Shown: piece after piece, positions 18,129 to 26,481 of the stretch | How positions within the stretch are numbered: position 1 is the first letter of the stretch | Layout: each line of letters begins with the position of its first letter | Assembly (NCBI RefSeq): GCF_000230735.2 | Contig: NC_019962.1 | Span: 2,046,001 to 2,110,000 of the forward strand | From: Natrinema pellirubrum DSM 15624 | Lineage (GTDB): Archaea; Halobacteriota; Halobacteria; Halobacteriales; Natrialbaceae | Length of the DNA: 64,000 nt | Direction: 5' to 3' | Translations under genes and position numbers: made by a program | Notes under the pieces: generated by a model | What the model saw: the letters and a program-made list of their open reading frames with translations, nothing else | What the model was told of the DNA's origin: nothing | Databases searched by the model: none

Positions 18129-19709
18129 ATGTCGAATTCCATCCCAGCCGAGTCCCCGCGCCCCGAGTCGCTGTGGCTCGCCACGACTCCCACGACCGAG
18201 TACGGCCCGCTCGAGGACGGACTGACCGTCGACGCGGCCGTCGTCGGCGGCGGCATCACCGGCCTCTCCGCCGCGCTCGAACTGCAAGATGCCGGGCGGT
18301 CGGTCGTCGTCCTCGAGGCCGACAAGATCGTCGAGGGGACGACCGGGCACACGACGGCGAAGCTTACCTCCCAGCACGGACTGGTCTACGACCGGCTCGT
18401 CTCGCAGTTCGGCGAAGGGAAAGCGCGCCAGTACGCCGCGGCGAACGAGGCGGCGATCGAGACGGTCGAACGGCGCGTCGAGACGCTGGACATCGACTGT
18501 GACTTCCGCCGGACGCCGGCCTACACCTACGCCGCTTCGCCCGACGACCTCGGACAGATCCGCGACGAGGTCGCGGCCGCCCAGCGGGTCGACCTGCCGG
18601 CCTCGTACGTCGATGAGACCCCGCTGCCGTTCGACGTCCCCGGCGCGGTCCGCTTCGACGAGCAGGCCGCCTTCCACCCGCGGAAGTACCTGCTCGCGAT
18701 CGCCGAGCGGATCCACGACGACGGCGGCCACGTCTTCGAGGAGACCCGCGCGCTCGAGGTCGAGCCCGGGTCGCCGTGTCGCGTCGAGACCGACCACGGG
18801 ACCGTCGTCGCCGACGACGTGGTCGTCGCGACCCACTTCCCGGTTCTCGATCGGGCCGGTTACTTCGCGCGGATGCACCCCCACCGCGCGTACCTGCTGG
18901 CCGTCCGGATCGACGGGACGCCGCCGGAGGGGATGTACTACAACACGGCCTCGCCGGCGGCGACGATGCGGACGTACTCGGTCGCGAACGGCGGCGCAGG
19001 CGCGGGTGACGACGTGGACGACGAGGACGGCGATCTCCTGCTCGTGGGCGGCCAGAGCCACAAGCCGAGCGTCGACGGCGTCCCGACCTCCGAACGCTAC
19101 CGCCGCTGCGAGGCCTTCGCCCGCGAGCGCTTCGACGTGGCGTCGGTCGAGTACCGCTGGTCGACGATGGACTACTCCCCGGTCGACGACGTCCCCTTCA
19201 TCGGCCGGATCGATCCGCTCTCGGAGGGCGTCTACGTCGGGACTGGGTTCAAGGGCTGGGGAATGACGACCGGCACCGCCGCGGAAACGATCCTCGCTGA
19301 CTTGATCGTCGAGGGCTCGAGCCCGTGGGCCGACGTCTTCGACCCCCAGCGGTTCACCCCGAAGGCGTCGGCCAAGCGCTTCCTCAAGGAGAACGCGACG
19401 GTCGGTGGGAGCTTCGTCGGCGACCGGATCAAGTCCCTACTGGCCGCTCTCGGGGCCGACGGCGCTGCTGACCTGCCACGGGGTGATGCCCGCGTCGTCC
19501 GGCGCGCAAGCCAGCCCGTGGGACTCTACCGCGACGACGAGGGCACGACCCACGCCGTCTCGGCGACCTGTCCGCACATGGGCTGTCTCGTCCGGTGGAA
19601 CGACGCCGAACACACCTGGGACTGTCCCTGTCACGGCTCGCGGTTCTCCCACGAGGGCGAGGTGCTGTCGGGACCGGCGGTCGAGGGCTTGCTGTACCGG
19701 CAGCTGTGA
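18129..19709 (+). CDS. FAD-dependent oxidoreductase (DAO fold) with C-terminal Rieske [2Fe-2S] domain
   Basis: A 526-residue protein from the ATG at 18129. Residues ~35-410 form a D-amino-acid-oxidase-like flavoprotein (VVGGGITGLSAALELQDAG at the N-terminus, FIGRIDPLSEGVYVGTGFKG near the end). The last ~90 residues are a Rieske domain with cluster ligands C481, H483, C499 and H502 and a probable C486-C501 disulfide. Fused DAO-Rieske proteins of this kind are known in bacteria and haloarchaea; their substrate is poorly defined. The longer frame back to 16698 only runs through the MFS gene in another phase and is rejected. It is co-directional with the MFS gene. Confidence 0.9.
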   Translation: MSNSIPAESPRPESLWLATTPTTEYGPLEDGLTVDAAVVGGGITGLSAALELQDAGRSVVVLEADKIVEGTTGHTTAKLTSQHGLVYDRLVSQFGEGKARQYAAANEAAIETVERRVETLDIDCDFRRTPAYTYAASPDDLGQIRDEVAAAQRVDLPASYVDETPLPFDVPGAVRFDEQAAFHPRKYLLAIAERIHDDGGHVFEETRALEVEPGSPCRVETDHGTVVADDVVVATHFPVLDRAGYFARMHPHRAYLLAVRIDGTPPEGMYYNTASPAATMRTYSVANGGAGAGDDVDDEDGDLLLVGGQSHKPSVDGVPTSERYRRCEAFARERFDVASVEYRWSTMDYSPVDDVPFIGRIDPLSEGVYVGTGFKGWGMTTGTAAETILADLIVEGSSPWADVFDPQRFTPKASAKRFLKENATVGGSFVGDRIKSLLAALGADGAADLPRGDARVVRRASQPVGLYRDDEGTTHAVSATCPHMGCLVRWNDAEHTWDCPCHGSRFSHEGEVLSGPAVEGLLYRQL

Positions 19710-19775
19710 CGCTGTCGTCGCTGCCGATCGTTCGGGACGCGAACCGAGCGTAACGAGGCCGCGAAAGCGACCAAT

Positions 19776-20522
19776 CTACTCGAGCGACACCGATTCGAGG
19801 TCGATCCGACCGGGCTCCGGAACCGGCGCGTCAGACTCACTCGAGACGGCGTAGTCACCCAACTTCTCACCGTCGTTCGCGTCGCCCGGCAGCACGATCA
19901 CGGCCTTCGCGAGCAGCGGCGCGATCACGCCCGCGACGACGGTCCGGGGGTCGGACAGCGGCCCCCGGACCACGACGCGGTCGTCGGCCCCGAGGTCCGT
20001 CCCTTCGAGAACACCGTGTGCAGCCTCGAGGACCTGCCTGTGGGTGACCGTCCGCTCGCCGTCGGTCAGGATCGTGGTCTCGGGGTCGATCGAGAGCGGT
20101 GGGAACGACGGGTTCTCGCTCCACAGCCCCGCGTCGAAGTGATGGACGTCCGGGGCGTCGGGCTTGTCACCGTACCCGACCCGCTGGGCCCCCTGTGGGA
20201 GGTCGTAGGACTCGAGACGATCGACGGGCGCGACGAGCGTCCGGAAGTCGTCCTCATCCGCGAGATCCGTCGGGGGATCGAATCGGGTGGTCCCCTCGAG
20301 CAACGTTGTGCCGAAGAAAGCCAGCAAAGCGAGGGGGCCGTCGCCGACGACGCCGACGGTGACGCCCTTGCGAACGCCCGAGTGGCGCAGGAAGTTGCCG
20401 GCCTTCCACGCGGTCGTACACAGCCAGTGGTAGTCGTACTCCCGCCCCGTCGCGTCGACGAGGGCGATCCGGTCGTCCCGCAGCTCGCGGGTGAGCAGGT
20501 CGTCGACCGTCCCAACGTTCAT
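19776..20522 (-). CDS. Short AMP-ligase-like protein with two N-terminal-subdomain repeats
   Basis: A 248-residue protein from the ATG at 20522 (MNVGTVDDLLTRELRDDRIA). Residues ~17-84 resemble the start of acyl-CoA/acetyl-CoA synthetases (IALVDATGREYDYHWLCTTA, then GVRKGVTVGVVGDGPLALLA). A similar pattern recurs at ~149-214 (TTILTDGERTVTHRQVLEAA, then GADDRVVVRGPLSDPRTVVA). The phosphate-binding TSGTTGxPKG loop and the C-terminal lid are absent, so it cannot be a complete acyl-adenylating enzyme. It is often labelled acetyl-CoA synthetase; a structural or binding role is more likely. It is convergent with the Rieske oxidoreductase. Confidence 0.72.
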   Translation of the reverse strand: MNVGTVDDLLTRELRDDRIALVDATGREYDYHWLCTTAWKAGNFLRHSGVRKGVTVGVVGDGPLALLAFFGTTLLEGTTRFDPPTDLADEDDFRTLVAPVDRLESYDLPQGAQRVGYGDKPDAPDVHHFDAGLWSENPSFPPLSIDPETTILTDGERTVTHRQVLEAAHGVLEGTDLGADDRVVVRGPLSDPRTVVAGVIAPLLAKAVIVLPGDANDGEKLGDYAVSSESDAPVPEPGRIDLESVSLE

Positions 20523-20702
20523 ACTCGGGACTGGGGACCGCGGGGGAAAAAGCACGCCGACTCGCGTCGTCCATCTCGCCTTCGACTCCCGCTATACGGC
20601 GGGGTTCGGTCCGCGTCGCCCGCCTCATACGGTCTGTCAGTCATTGTCGGTGGGACCGCGACCGCCCTGCGGTCCCACCTGACATCGGGACAGCAAACCG
20701 TA

Positions 20703-21296
20703 TCAGTCGTCGGCGGCCGCCGGCTCGGCGTGATCCACGTCGGTCCCGAGGACCTCGAGGAACTCGGCGAGCCACTCGGGGTGGTCGGGCCAGGCCTGTC
20801 CCGTCACGAGGTTCCCGTCGCGGGTCACCTCGCCGGTCCACTCCGCGCCCGCGCCGCGGACGTCGGCCTCGAGCGCCGGATACCCGGTACAGGTTCGGCC
20901 CTCGAGGACGTCGGCCGCGGCGAGGATCTGGAGGCCGTGACACAGCGCCGCGACGGGTTTGTCTTCCGCGAAGAAGTGCCGCGTGATCTCGAGGACCTCG
21001 TCGTAGGTCCGGAGGTACTCAGGCGCGCGCCCGCCAGGGACGACCAGCGCGTCGTACTCGGACGGCTCGACCGCGTCGAAGTCGTGGGTCAGTTCGAACT
21101 GATGGCCCGGTTTCTCGGTATAGGTTTGGTCGCCCTCGAAGTCGTGGATCGCGGTCGGACAGGTGTCGCCAGCCTCCTTTTCCGGGCAGACGGCGTGGAC
21201 CTCATGGCCGATCATCTCGAGCGCCTGGAACGGGACCATTACCTCGTAGTCCTCGACGAAGTCGCCCGCGAGGAGCAGGATCCGATGTTCTGTCAT
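20703..21296 (-). CDS. DJ-1/PfpI family protein (class I glutamine amidotransferase-like)
   Basis: A 197-residue protein from the ATG at 21296 ([20 protein letters not shown]). The nucleophile elbow is [11 protein letters not shown], with the usual cysteine followed by histidine. The conserved acidic residue is in GDFVEDYEV, and [11 protein letters not shown] precedes the elbow. Family members act as cysteine hydrolases, glyoxalase III/deglycases or chaperones, and sequence alone cannot pick one. It is cytoplasmic, with no signal. It lies immediately downstream of dnaJ on the same strand, about 150 bases away, which would suit a stress role, but that is inference. Confidence 0.87.
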   Translation of the reverse strand: MTEHRILLLAGDFVEDYEVMVPFQALEMIGHEVHAVCPEKEAGDTCPTAIHDFEGDQTYTEKPGHQFELTHDFDAVEPSEYDALVVPGGRAPEYLRTYDEVLEITRHFFAEDKPVAALCHGLQILAAADVLEGRTCTGYPALEADVRGAGAEWTGEVTRDGNLVTGQAWPDHPEWLAEFLEVLGTDVDHAEPAAADD

Positions 21297-21448
21297 GGTA
21301 TTCCACACGGTAGTTCGGTCGCGATGATCATAACACGTGTTGGTTGTTATCACGACACTCAGCAGGGCGAACGGATAGCCGGTCAACTGAGAAACCCGCG
21401 CCGCTACTGCCCGACTCGAGACGAGGACCCGACCGGACTGTCGTCGGT

Positions 21449-22621
21449 TCAGAACGCCCGTTTGATCTTCTCGAAGAAGCCTTCCTTCACTTCGATCTCG
21501 TCGCCGCCGGCCTCCGCAAACTCCTCGAGGGCCTCGCGCTGGTCCTCGTTGAGACTCTCGGGGGTGACGACCTGGACTTTGACGTAGAGGTCGCCCTGCC
21601 CGCGGCCGCGCAGGCGGGGCATCCCCTTGCCCTCGAGGCGGAAGGTCTCGCCGCTCTGAGTACCCTGCGGGATCTCGAACTCGGCACCGCCCTCGAGGGT
21701 GGGGACCTCGACGGTGTCGCCGAAGGTGGCCTGCGGGAAGGAGACGGGAAGCCGGTAGCGCAGGTCGTCACCCTCGCGTTCGAACTCCTCGTGGTCGCGG
21801 ATCGAGACGTCGATCAGCAGGTCGCCGCGGGGGCCGCCTTCGGGACTGGGCGCGCCCTCGCCTTCCATCCGCAGCGTCTGGCCTTCCTGAATACCGGCCG
21901 GAACCTCGACGGTCAGCGTCGCCTCGGTGCGGACGTAGCCCTCGCCGCGACACTCGCCACAGGTCTCGGAGTAGATCGTCCCCTCGCCCTCACACCGGGG
22001 ACAGGCCGTCGTCTGCTGGACCCGGCCGAGCGGCGTCTGCTGGACCTGGGTCACCTGCCCGCGGCCCTGACACTCCGAACAGGTCTCGGCGTCGGCCTCC
22101 GGCGGGTGGCCCTCGCCCTCGCAGACGTCACACTCCTCGGGCCGCTCGACGGTGAACTGCTTTTCAGCCCCCTCGTAGGCCTCCTCGAGATCGATCTCGA
22201 GTTCGGTCCGCAGGTCCCGGCCCTTGCGTGGCTGCCGGCGGCCGCGTCCGCCGCCGCCACCGCCGCCGAAGACCTGTTCGAAGAGGTCGCCGAGACCACC
22301 ACCGCCGCCCATGCCGCCACCGCCCATCCCGCCGAACGGGCCGCCGCCCATGCCGCCGGCACCGCCGGCCTGGCTGGCGTCGAAACCGTGTTTCTCGGCC
22401 TGTTCGTAGCGGTCATGACCCATCCGGTCGTAGGCCTCACGTTTCTCCTCGTCGGTTAGGACCTGCTTTGCCTTCTGAATTTTCTTGAATTTCTCCTCGG
22501 CATCGGGGTCGTCGCTGACGTCGGGGTGATACTCGGTGGCCTTCGACCGATACGCCTGTTTGATCTCCTCGGCAGACGCGTCGGGGCTCACGCCGAGAAC
22601 GTCGTAGAAGTCCTCGCTCAT
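21449..22621 (-). CDS. dnaJ: Chaperone protein DnaJ (Hsp40)
   Basis: A 390-residue type I J-protein. It has an N-terminal J domain with the HPD motif (YHPDVSDD), a long Gly-rich linker ([16 protein letters not shown] around residues 85-115), and a zinc-finger region with four CxxCxGxG repeats ([32 protein letters not shown]). The two C-terminal substrate-binding beta domains follow. It delivers unfolded proteins to DnaK and stimulates its ATPase. dnaK lies upstream on the same strand, but separated by a 1.7 kb AT-rich islet encoding a halocin-like precursor, so dnaJ probably has its own promoter. Confidence 0.97.
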   Translation of the reverse strand: MSEDFYDVLGVSPDASAEEIKQAYRSKATEYHPDVSDDPDAEEKFKKIQKAKQVLTDEEKREAYDRMGHDRYEQAEKHGFDASQAGGAGGMGGGPFGGMGGGGMGGGGGLGDLFEQVFGGGGGGGRGRRQPRKGRDLRTELEIDLEEAYEGAEKQFTVERPEECDVCEGEGHPPEADAETCSECQGRGQVTQVQQTPLGRVQQTTACPRCEGEGTIYSETCGECRGEGYVRTEATLTVEVPAGIQEGQTLRMEGEGAPSPEGGPRGDLLIDVSIRDHEEFEREGDDLRYRLPVSFPQATFGDTVEVPTLEGGAEFEIPQGTQSGETFRLEGKGMPRLRGRGQGDLYVKVQVVTPESLNEDQREALEEFAEAGGDEIEVKEGFFEKIKRAF

Positions 22622-22990
22622 TCGTTGTGCAACCGATACTCGTCTGAGCCACTTGAAACGACCGCTCTACGGAAGATGCGATCCAGTTCGCCAGTTCCCA
22701 TTTACAGGCAACTCCAACTAATCCCGCAGTTCACCGCCGTCCGGTCAGAAGTTAAAATCCCCACCCTTATTCTGGGCACATAGTTACTAAATCTATAATA
22801 ACTAACTCTATAATTGATTATTAATAAACCTATTCTCCACTCCTACTATCCCAATATGATCACTTTCTAATTTTGACGAGGCACGTGTCGGTAACTCTTC
22901 TGGACCGATCCGCCCTACCTTGGAGGGCGGCTACGATAGCTGGTAGTGATTAGAGGAATACGGCCACGTCGGTTCGCAAACGAAGTGGAG
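22622..22990. other. AT-rich intergenic stretch between dnaJ and the halocin-like islet genes
   Basis: I find no convincing gene here. The part nearest dnaJ (22622-22740) is normal in base composition and presumably holds the dnaJ promoter; a TTTCAAG motif on the minus strand near 22655 is a weak TATA candidate. From about 22750 to 22880 the sequence becomes very AT-rich, with repeated CTATAAT motifs (near 22790 and 22810). A perfect 7-bp hairpin is at 22910-22930. The composition shift marks one edge of the islet. Confidence 0.6.
22910..22930. repeat. Inverted repeat (7-bp stem)
   Basis: CCGCCCT at 22910-22916 pairs with AGGGCGG at 22924-22930 around a 7-base loop. It lies past the end of the 65-residue membrane-protein gene, so it could end that transcript or mark an islet boundary. 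No T-run follows on the minus strand. Confidence 0.5.
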
Positions 22991-23188
22991 TTATGCTTCA
23001 ACCCACACATACCAGATAACTGCTGCGAATACTACAGCGAATACAAACGAGGTCCCGATAGATTCCGCTACGGACATCCCTCTATAGATGGCAATTACGA
23101 ACGATGCGGAAAAGGTAACGAAAAAATACACTACCGTTTTTTTCACTCTACTAGAATAGAACCCGTCATCTGATTGTTGATCACACAT
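22991..23188 (-). CDS. Small two-helix membrane protein downstream of the halocin-like gene
   Basis: A 65-residue protein from the ATG at 23188. After a charged leader ending in SSRVKK there are two hydrophobic helices, about residues 18-35 (VVYFFVTFSASFVIAIY) and 44-63 (IGTSFVFAVVFAAVIWYVWV); the basic leader suggests a cytoplasmic N-terminus. It starts 72 bases after the halocin-like precursor on the same strand, and no clear promoter of its own is visible, so co-transcription is likely. Base composition is as low-GC as that gene. A role in immunity or export of the peptide is possible but is guilt by association only. An opposing plus-strand frame at 22946-23173 lacks any such pattern. Confidence 0.65.
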   Translation of the reverse strand: MCDQQSDDGFYSSRVKKTVVYFFVTFSASFVIAIYRGMSVAESIGTSFVFAVVFAAVIWYVWVEA

Positions 23189-23260
23189 CGGTAGTGGGCT
23201 TTTCGTCAGCGATTCTGTACACGTGTGGCAATCACTCTTACGATCAAAAACGAGGGATAG

Positions 23261-24055
23261 TTAGCAGAATCCGCCTTCTTCACAGAGGTTTTCGTGTTGA
23301 AGACTATCGCTAACGGTACAATCGTTCGGGACTGCAACATGAGCGCAGACTATCGTCGCTACAACACCACAGCCTATTCCGGCTAGAGGCGTCCCAACAA
23401 AGCTGACCCCTGCACAGATAAGCCCCGTATTGGCGCTACATCCAACCCGACACAGTTCCCTCATTATCGTTGTACACTGACCACAACTAACACCGTTCCG
23501 GCCTTGAGGAGTTACAACCCCATCACGATCGCTAGAAGAGGTGGTAATCCTACCATTTTCTAATGTGGCTTCGGTAACTGTCTTCTTTATCTCACCGTTC
23601 TGTAGCCGGATTTCAGTTATTTCGTATGTCTCGTCGGCTATCGACTCCGACATTAACGCTTTAGAGTATGTAACAGATCCATTTTCAAGAGTAAATGTGA
23701 GATCGGCATCGACCGTCGAATCAGAAGAATCTAATGGAAATGAGATTATTGTTCCTGTTCTATCTTCCGTGGATTCACCATCCGTTATTTTATAGACGGA
23801 TGGTTCGTCTAGAATGTCGATCCAATCTTGATTGTCAAAGTACTCCTCATAGGTCAGATACTCGTTTGATTGGCGAACCCTAGACACGAGACTTGTTTTA
23901 TTATGCCTGCCTATTTCTTCTATTTCACCGGTTCGACTGCCTACAGAACCACTACCGATACCACTGAACGTTCCTATAGCAACTGAACTCATTGTAGTAC
24001 TTTTCAACACTTTCCGACGAGTAAGCGGCGACCTGTTTCTGTTGTCTTCCGACAT
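23261..24055 (-). CDS. Halocin C8-like microhalocin precursor
   Basis: A 264-residue protein from the ATG at 24055. Residues 11-30 form a twin-arginine export signal (LTRRKVLKS then a hydrophobic stretch). Residues ~41-185 are an acidic beta-rich propeptide. The last ~75 residues hold ten cysteines at 191, 194, 202, 206, 214, 229, 237, 246, 258 and 264 with a hydrophobic glycine-rich core. This matches halocin C8, a 76-residue secreted archaeal antimicrobial with ten cysteines cut from a similar Tat precursor whose propeptide (HalI) gives immunity. A TATA box at 24080-24088 favours this start over the GTG at 24079. GC content is far below its neighbours, suggesting transfer. Activity is inferred. 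Confidence 0.88.
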   Translation of the reverse strand: MSEDNRNRSPLTRRKVLKSTTMSSVAIGTFSGIGSGSVGSRTGEIEEIGRHNKTSLVSRVRQSNEYLTYEEYFDNQDWIDILDEPSVYKITDGESTEDRTGTIISFPLDSSDSTVDADLTFTLENGSVTYSKALMSESIADETYEITEIRLQNGEIKKTVTEATLENGRITTSSSDRDGVVTPQGRNGVSCGQCTTIMRELCRVGCSANTGLICAGVSFVGTPLAGIGCGVVATIVCAHVAVPNDCTVSDSLQHENLCEEGGFC

Positions 24056-24079
24056 ACAAATACCAATTATATTGTCCAC

Positions 24080-24088
24080 TATTTATAT
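24080..24088 (-). promoter_or_regulatory. TATA box of the halocin-like gene
   Basis: The minus strand reads ATATAAATA here, about 28 bases from the ATG at 24055. This is a near-ideal archaeal TATA box, predicting a strong leaderless transcript. Confidence 0.7.
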
Positions 24089-24293
24089 CCAATGGATAGT
24101 CGAACTATTGATTTAATAATCTGGTTTCTTGGTTTCAACCCTTCTCTATTTAGTTTCGAAATTACGATGGACCCCATTCACAACTCGAGGGACACATTTA
24201 CCATGCTCGTGCTAACCTTCTGTCGGGCGAAGAAATCTCCTCAAATTACTAGTTATTTCCGTCAAATTGGAAAACTCGCTCTGCGGTCGTATT

Positions 24294-24310
24294 CCGAGTC
24301 GGCGACTCGG
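24294..24310 (-). terminator. Hairpin downstream of dnaK
   Basis: CCGAGTC (24294-24300) and GACTCGG (24304-24310) form a 7-bp stem with a 3-base loop, ending 9 bases past the dnaK stop codon. Position suggests an end-of-transcript element. It would separate dnaK transcription from the halocin-like gene, and it also marks the right edge of the AT-rich islet. Confidence 0.55.
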
Positions 24311-24319
24311 ACTGGCCGC

Positions 24320-26254
24320 TTACTCCTCGTCGTCGTCCTCGAAGTCGACGTCCTCGAAGTCCGCATCGACGAACTCCTCGTCCTCGCCGCCGGCAGCGCC
24401 GGCTTCGGGGCCGGGGTTCGGACCGCCGCCCATGCCGCCCATTCCGGCACCGCCGGCACCTGCAGCGCCGCCTGCCGCACCGCCAGCGCCGCCAGCTGCA
24501 CCGGCACCGGCCTCCTGCTGGTAGATCTGCTTGCCGATCTCCTGCAGCTCCTCGCTCAGGGATTCGGTTGCGGACTCGATGTCGTCGGCGTCGGCTTCGT
24601 TGTCGTCGATCGTCTCCTCGAGATCCTCGATCGCGCCCTCGATGTCGGCGCGGAGATCGTCGTCGACCTGCTCGTCGTTCTCCTCGAGCAGCGTTTCCGC
24701 GCGCTGGATCGTCGCCTCGGCGGCGTTACGCGCTTCGATGCGCTCGCGCTTTTGCTGGTCTTCCTCGGCGTGTTTCTCGGCCTCTTCTTGCATCTTCTCG
24801 ATCTGTTCGTCGGAGAGACCGGCACCGCCCTCGATGGTGATCTCTTCGGTGGTCCCGCTGCCCTTGTCCTCGGCGGAGACGTTGACGATGCCGTTCTCGT
24901 CGATGGAGAACGTGACCTCGATCTGGGGCGTTCCGGCGGGGGCCGGCGGGATGCCGGTCAGGTGGAACTCACCGAGCATCTCGTTCTCCTCGGCCAGTTC
25001 GCGCTCGCCCTGGAAGACCCGGACCTGAACCGTCGTCTGGTTGTCCGCCGCGGTGGTGAAGATCTTCGACTCCTCGGTCGGAATCGTCGTGTTCTTTTCG
25101 ATGAGACGCTCGAAGAGGCCGCCCTTGACCTCGATCCCCAGCGAGAGCGGGGTCACGTCCAGCAGGACGATGTCGTCGACCTCGCCGCCAAGCACGCCGC
25201 CCTGGATCGCCGCGCCCAGCGAGACGGCCTCGTCGGGGTTGACGTTCTTCTGGGGCTCCTTGCCGGTCAGTTCTTCGACCTTCTCGCCGACCTGGGGCAT
25301 CCGCGTCGAACCGCCGACGAGCAGCACCTCGTCGATCTCGTCTTTCTCGTAGCCGGCGTCCTTGAGGGCCTGCTCGGTCGGCTCGACGGTCCGCTCGATG
25401 AGGTCGCTGGTCAGCGACTCGAACTTCGCACGGGTCAGCGACTCCTCGAGGTGGATCGGGCCGTCGTCGGTCGCCGTAATGAAGGGCAGGTTGATCTCGG
25501 TCTCCTTGCGCGAGGAGAGTTCGATCTTGGCCTCCTCGGCGGCGTCTTTCAGCCGCTGGAGGGCCTGTCGGTCGTCGCGGAGGTCGATCCCGTGTTCCGC
25601 CTCGAACTCCTCGGCGAGCCAGTCGATGATGGCCTCGTCCCAGTCGTCGCCCCCGAGGTCGTTGTCACCGTTGGTCGCGACGACCTCGTAGACGCCGCCG
25701 CCGAGATCGAGAATGGAAACGTCGAACGTCCCGCCACCGAGGTCGTAGACGAGGACGGTCTGGTCCTGATCGTCCTCGAGGCCGTAGGCCATCGAAGCGG
25801 CCGTCGGCTCGTTGATGATGCGCTCGACCTCGAAGCCGGCGATCTCGCCGGCGTCTTTGGTCGCCTGGCGCTGTCGGTCCGAGAAGTACGCGGGGACCGT
25901 GATGACGGCCTTCTCGACTTCGTCACCGAGATAGTCCTCGGCGTCGCGTTTGATCTTCTGGAGGATCATCGCCGAGATCTCCTCGGGCGTATACTCCTCG
26001 TCGTCGATCTCGACGGTGTAGTCTTCCTCGCCGATGTGGCGCTTGATCGACTGGATCGTCTTTTCGGGGTTCTGGACGGCCTGGTTCTTGGCCGGCTTCC
26101 CGACGAGTCGCTCGTCGTCGGAGAAGGCGACGACGGAGGGGGTGGTCCGTTCGCCTTCGGAGTTGACGATGATCTCCGGATCGCCGCCTTCCATCACCGC
26201 GAACGCGCTGTTCGTCGTGCCGAGGTCGATTCCGAGAATTTTGTTGCTCGCCAT
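24320..26254 (-). CDS. dnaK: Chaperone protein DnaK (Hsp70)
   Basis: A 644-residue Hsp70. The nucleotide-binding domain shows [13 protein letters not shown] (residues ~8-20), [13 protein letters not shown] and the connect-2 region GGSTRMPQV. The substrate-binding domain starts near [13 protein letters not shown]...[16 protein letters not shown], and the tail is Gly/Ala-rich then acidic (GGMGGG to DFEDDDEE). It binds exposed hydrophobic stretches in an ATP-driven cycle with DnaJ and the exchange factor GrpE. grpE lies upstream on the same strand with a 227-base gap carrying a separate TATA box, so dnaK can be transcribed alone. Full length. Confidence 0.98.
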   Translation of the reverse strand: MASNKILGIDLGTTNSAFAVMEGGDPEIIVNSEGERTTPSVVAFSDDERLVGKPAKNQAVQNPEKTIQSIKRHIGEEDYTVEIDDEEYTPEEISAMILQKIKRDAEDYLGDEVEKAVITVPAYFSDRQRQATKDAGEIAGFEVERIINEPTAASMAYGLEDDQDQTVLVYDLGGGTFDVSILDLGGGVYEVVATNGDNDLGGDDWDEAIIDWLAEEFEAEHGIDLRDDRQALQRLKDAAEEAKIELSSRKETEINLPFITATDDGPIHLEESLTRAKFESLTSDLIERTVEPTEQALKDAGYEKDEIDEVLLVGGSTRMPQVGEKVEELTGKEPQKNVNPDEAVSLGAAIQGGVLGGEVDDIVLLDVTPLSLGIEVKGGLFERLIEKNTTIPTEESKIFTTAADNQTTVQVRVFQGERELAEENEMLGEFHLTGIPPAPAGTPQIEVTFSIDENGIVNVSAEDKGSGTTEEITIEGGAGLSDEQIEKMQEEAEKHAEEDQQKRERIEARNAAEATIQRAETLLEENDEQVDDDLRADIEGAIEDLEETIDDNEADADDIESATESLSEELQEIGKQIYQQEAGAGAAGGAGGAAGGAAGAGGAGMGGMGGGPNPGPEAGAAGGEDEEFVDADFEDVDFEDDDEE

Positions 26255-26280
26255 CGTGGAGGGGTATTGTGCGCACTTTG

Positions 26281-26287
26281 TTTTAAA
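26281..26287 (-). promoter_or_regulatory. TATA box of dnaK
   Basis: TTTAAAA on the minus strand, centred about 30 bases upstream of the dnaK ATG. It gives dnaK its own promoter, separate from grpE. Confidence 0.6.
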
Positions 26288-26481
26288 GGTTACTAGCCGG
26301 GCTCGAAACCCGAATAAAAGCCCGATACGAGGGAGTAGCGGCTCGCTCGCGGCAGTTGGATCTCAGTAAAAACGGGCGGGGAGATCGGTCGATCGGCCCG
26401 CCGTGTCGGACCGGTGGTCGACTGTGAACCGGTCAGTTGCGTCGTCGAGACGGACAGAACGGCGATACTCTGAGAGAACGG

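Noticed and set aside
16698-19709. 1003-residue open frame on the plus strand
   Set aside because: Only the part from 18129 on is real (DAO-Rieske oxidoreductase). The first ~477 residues are an out-of-phase shadow of the MFS gene, very arginine-rich.
22200-22380. GC-rich repeat-like stretch (GGC/GCC runs)
   Set aside because: It encodes the Gly-rich linker of DnaJ. Not an independent repeat element.
22946-23173. 75-residue plus-strand frame
   Set aside because: It overlaps the minus-strand two-helix protein and has no domain, membrane pattern or promoter.
24092-26296. 734-residue plus-strand frame
   Set aside because: It is antisense to dnaK. The long frame without stops is a by-product of the GC-rich codon use.
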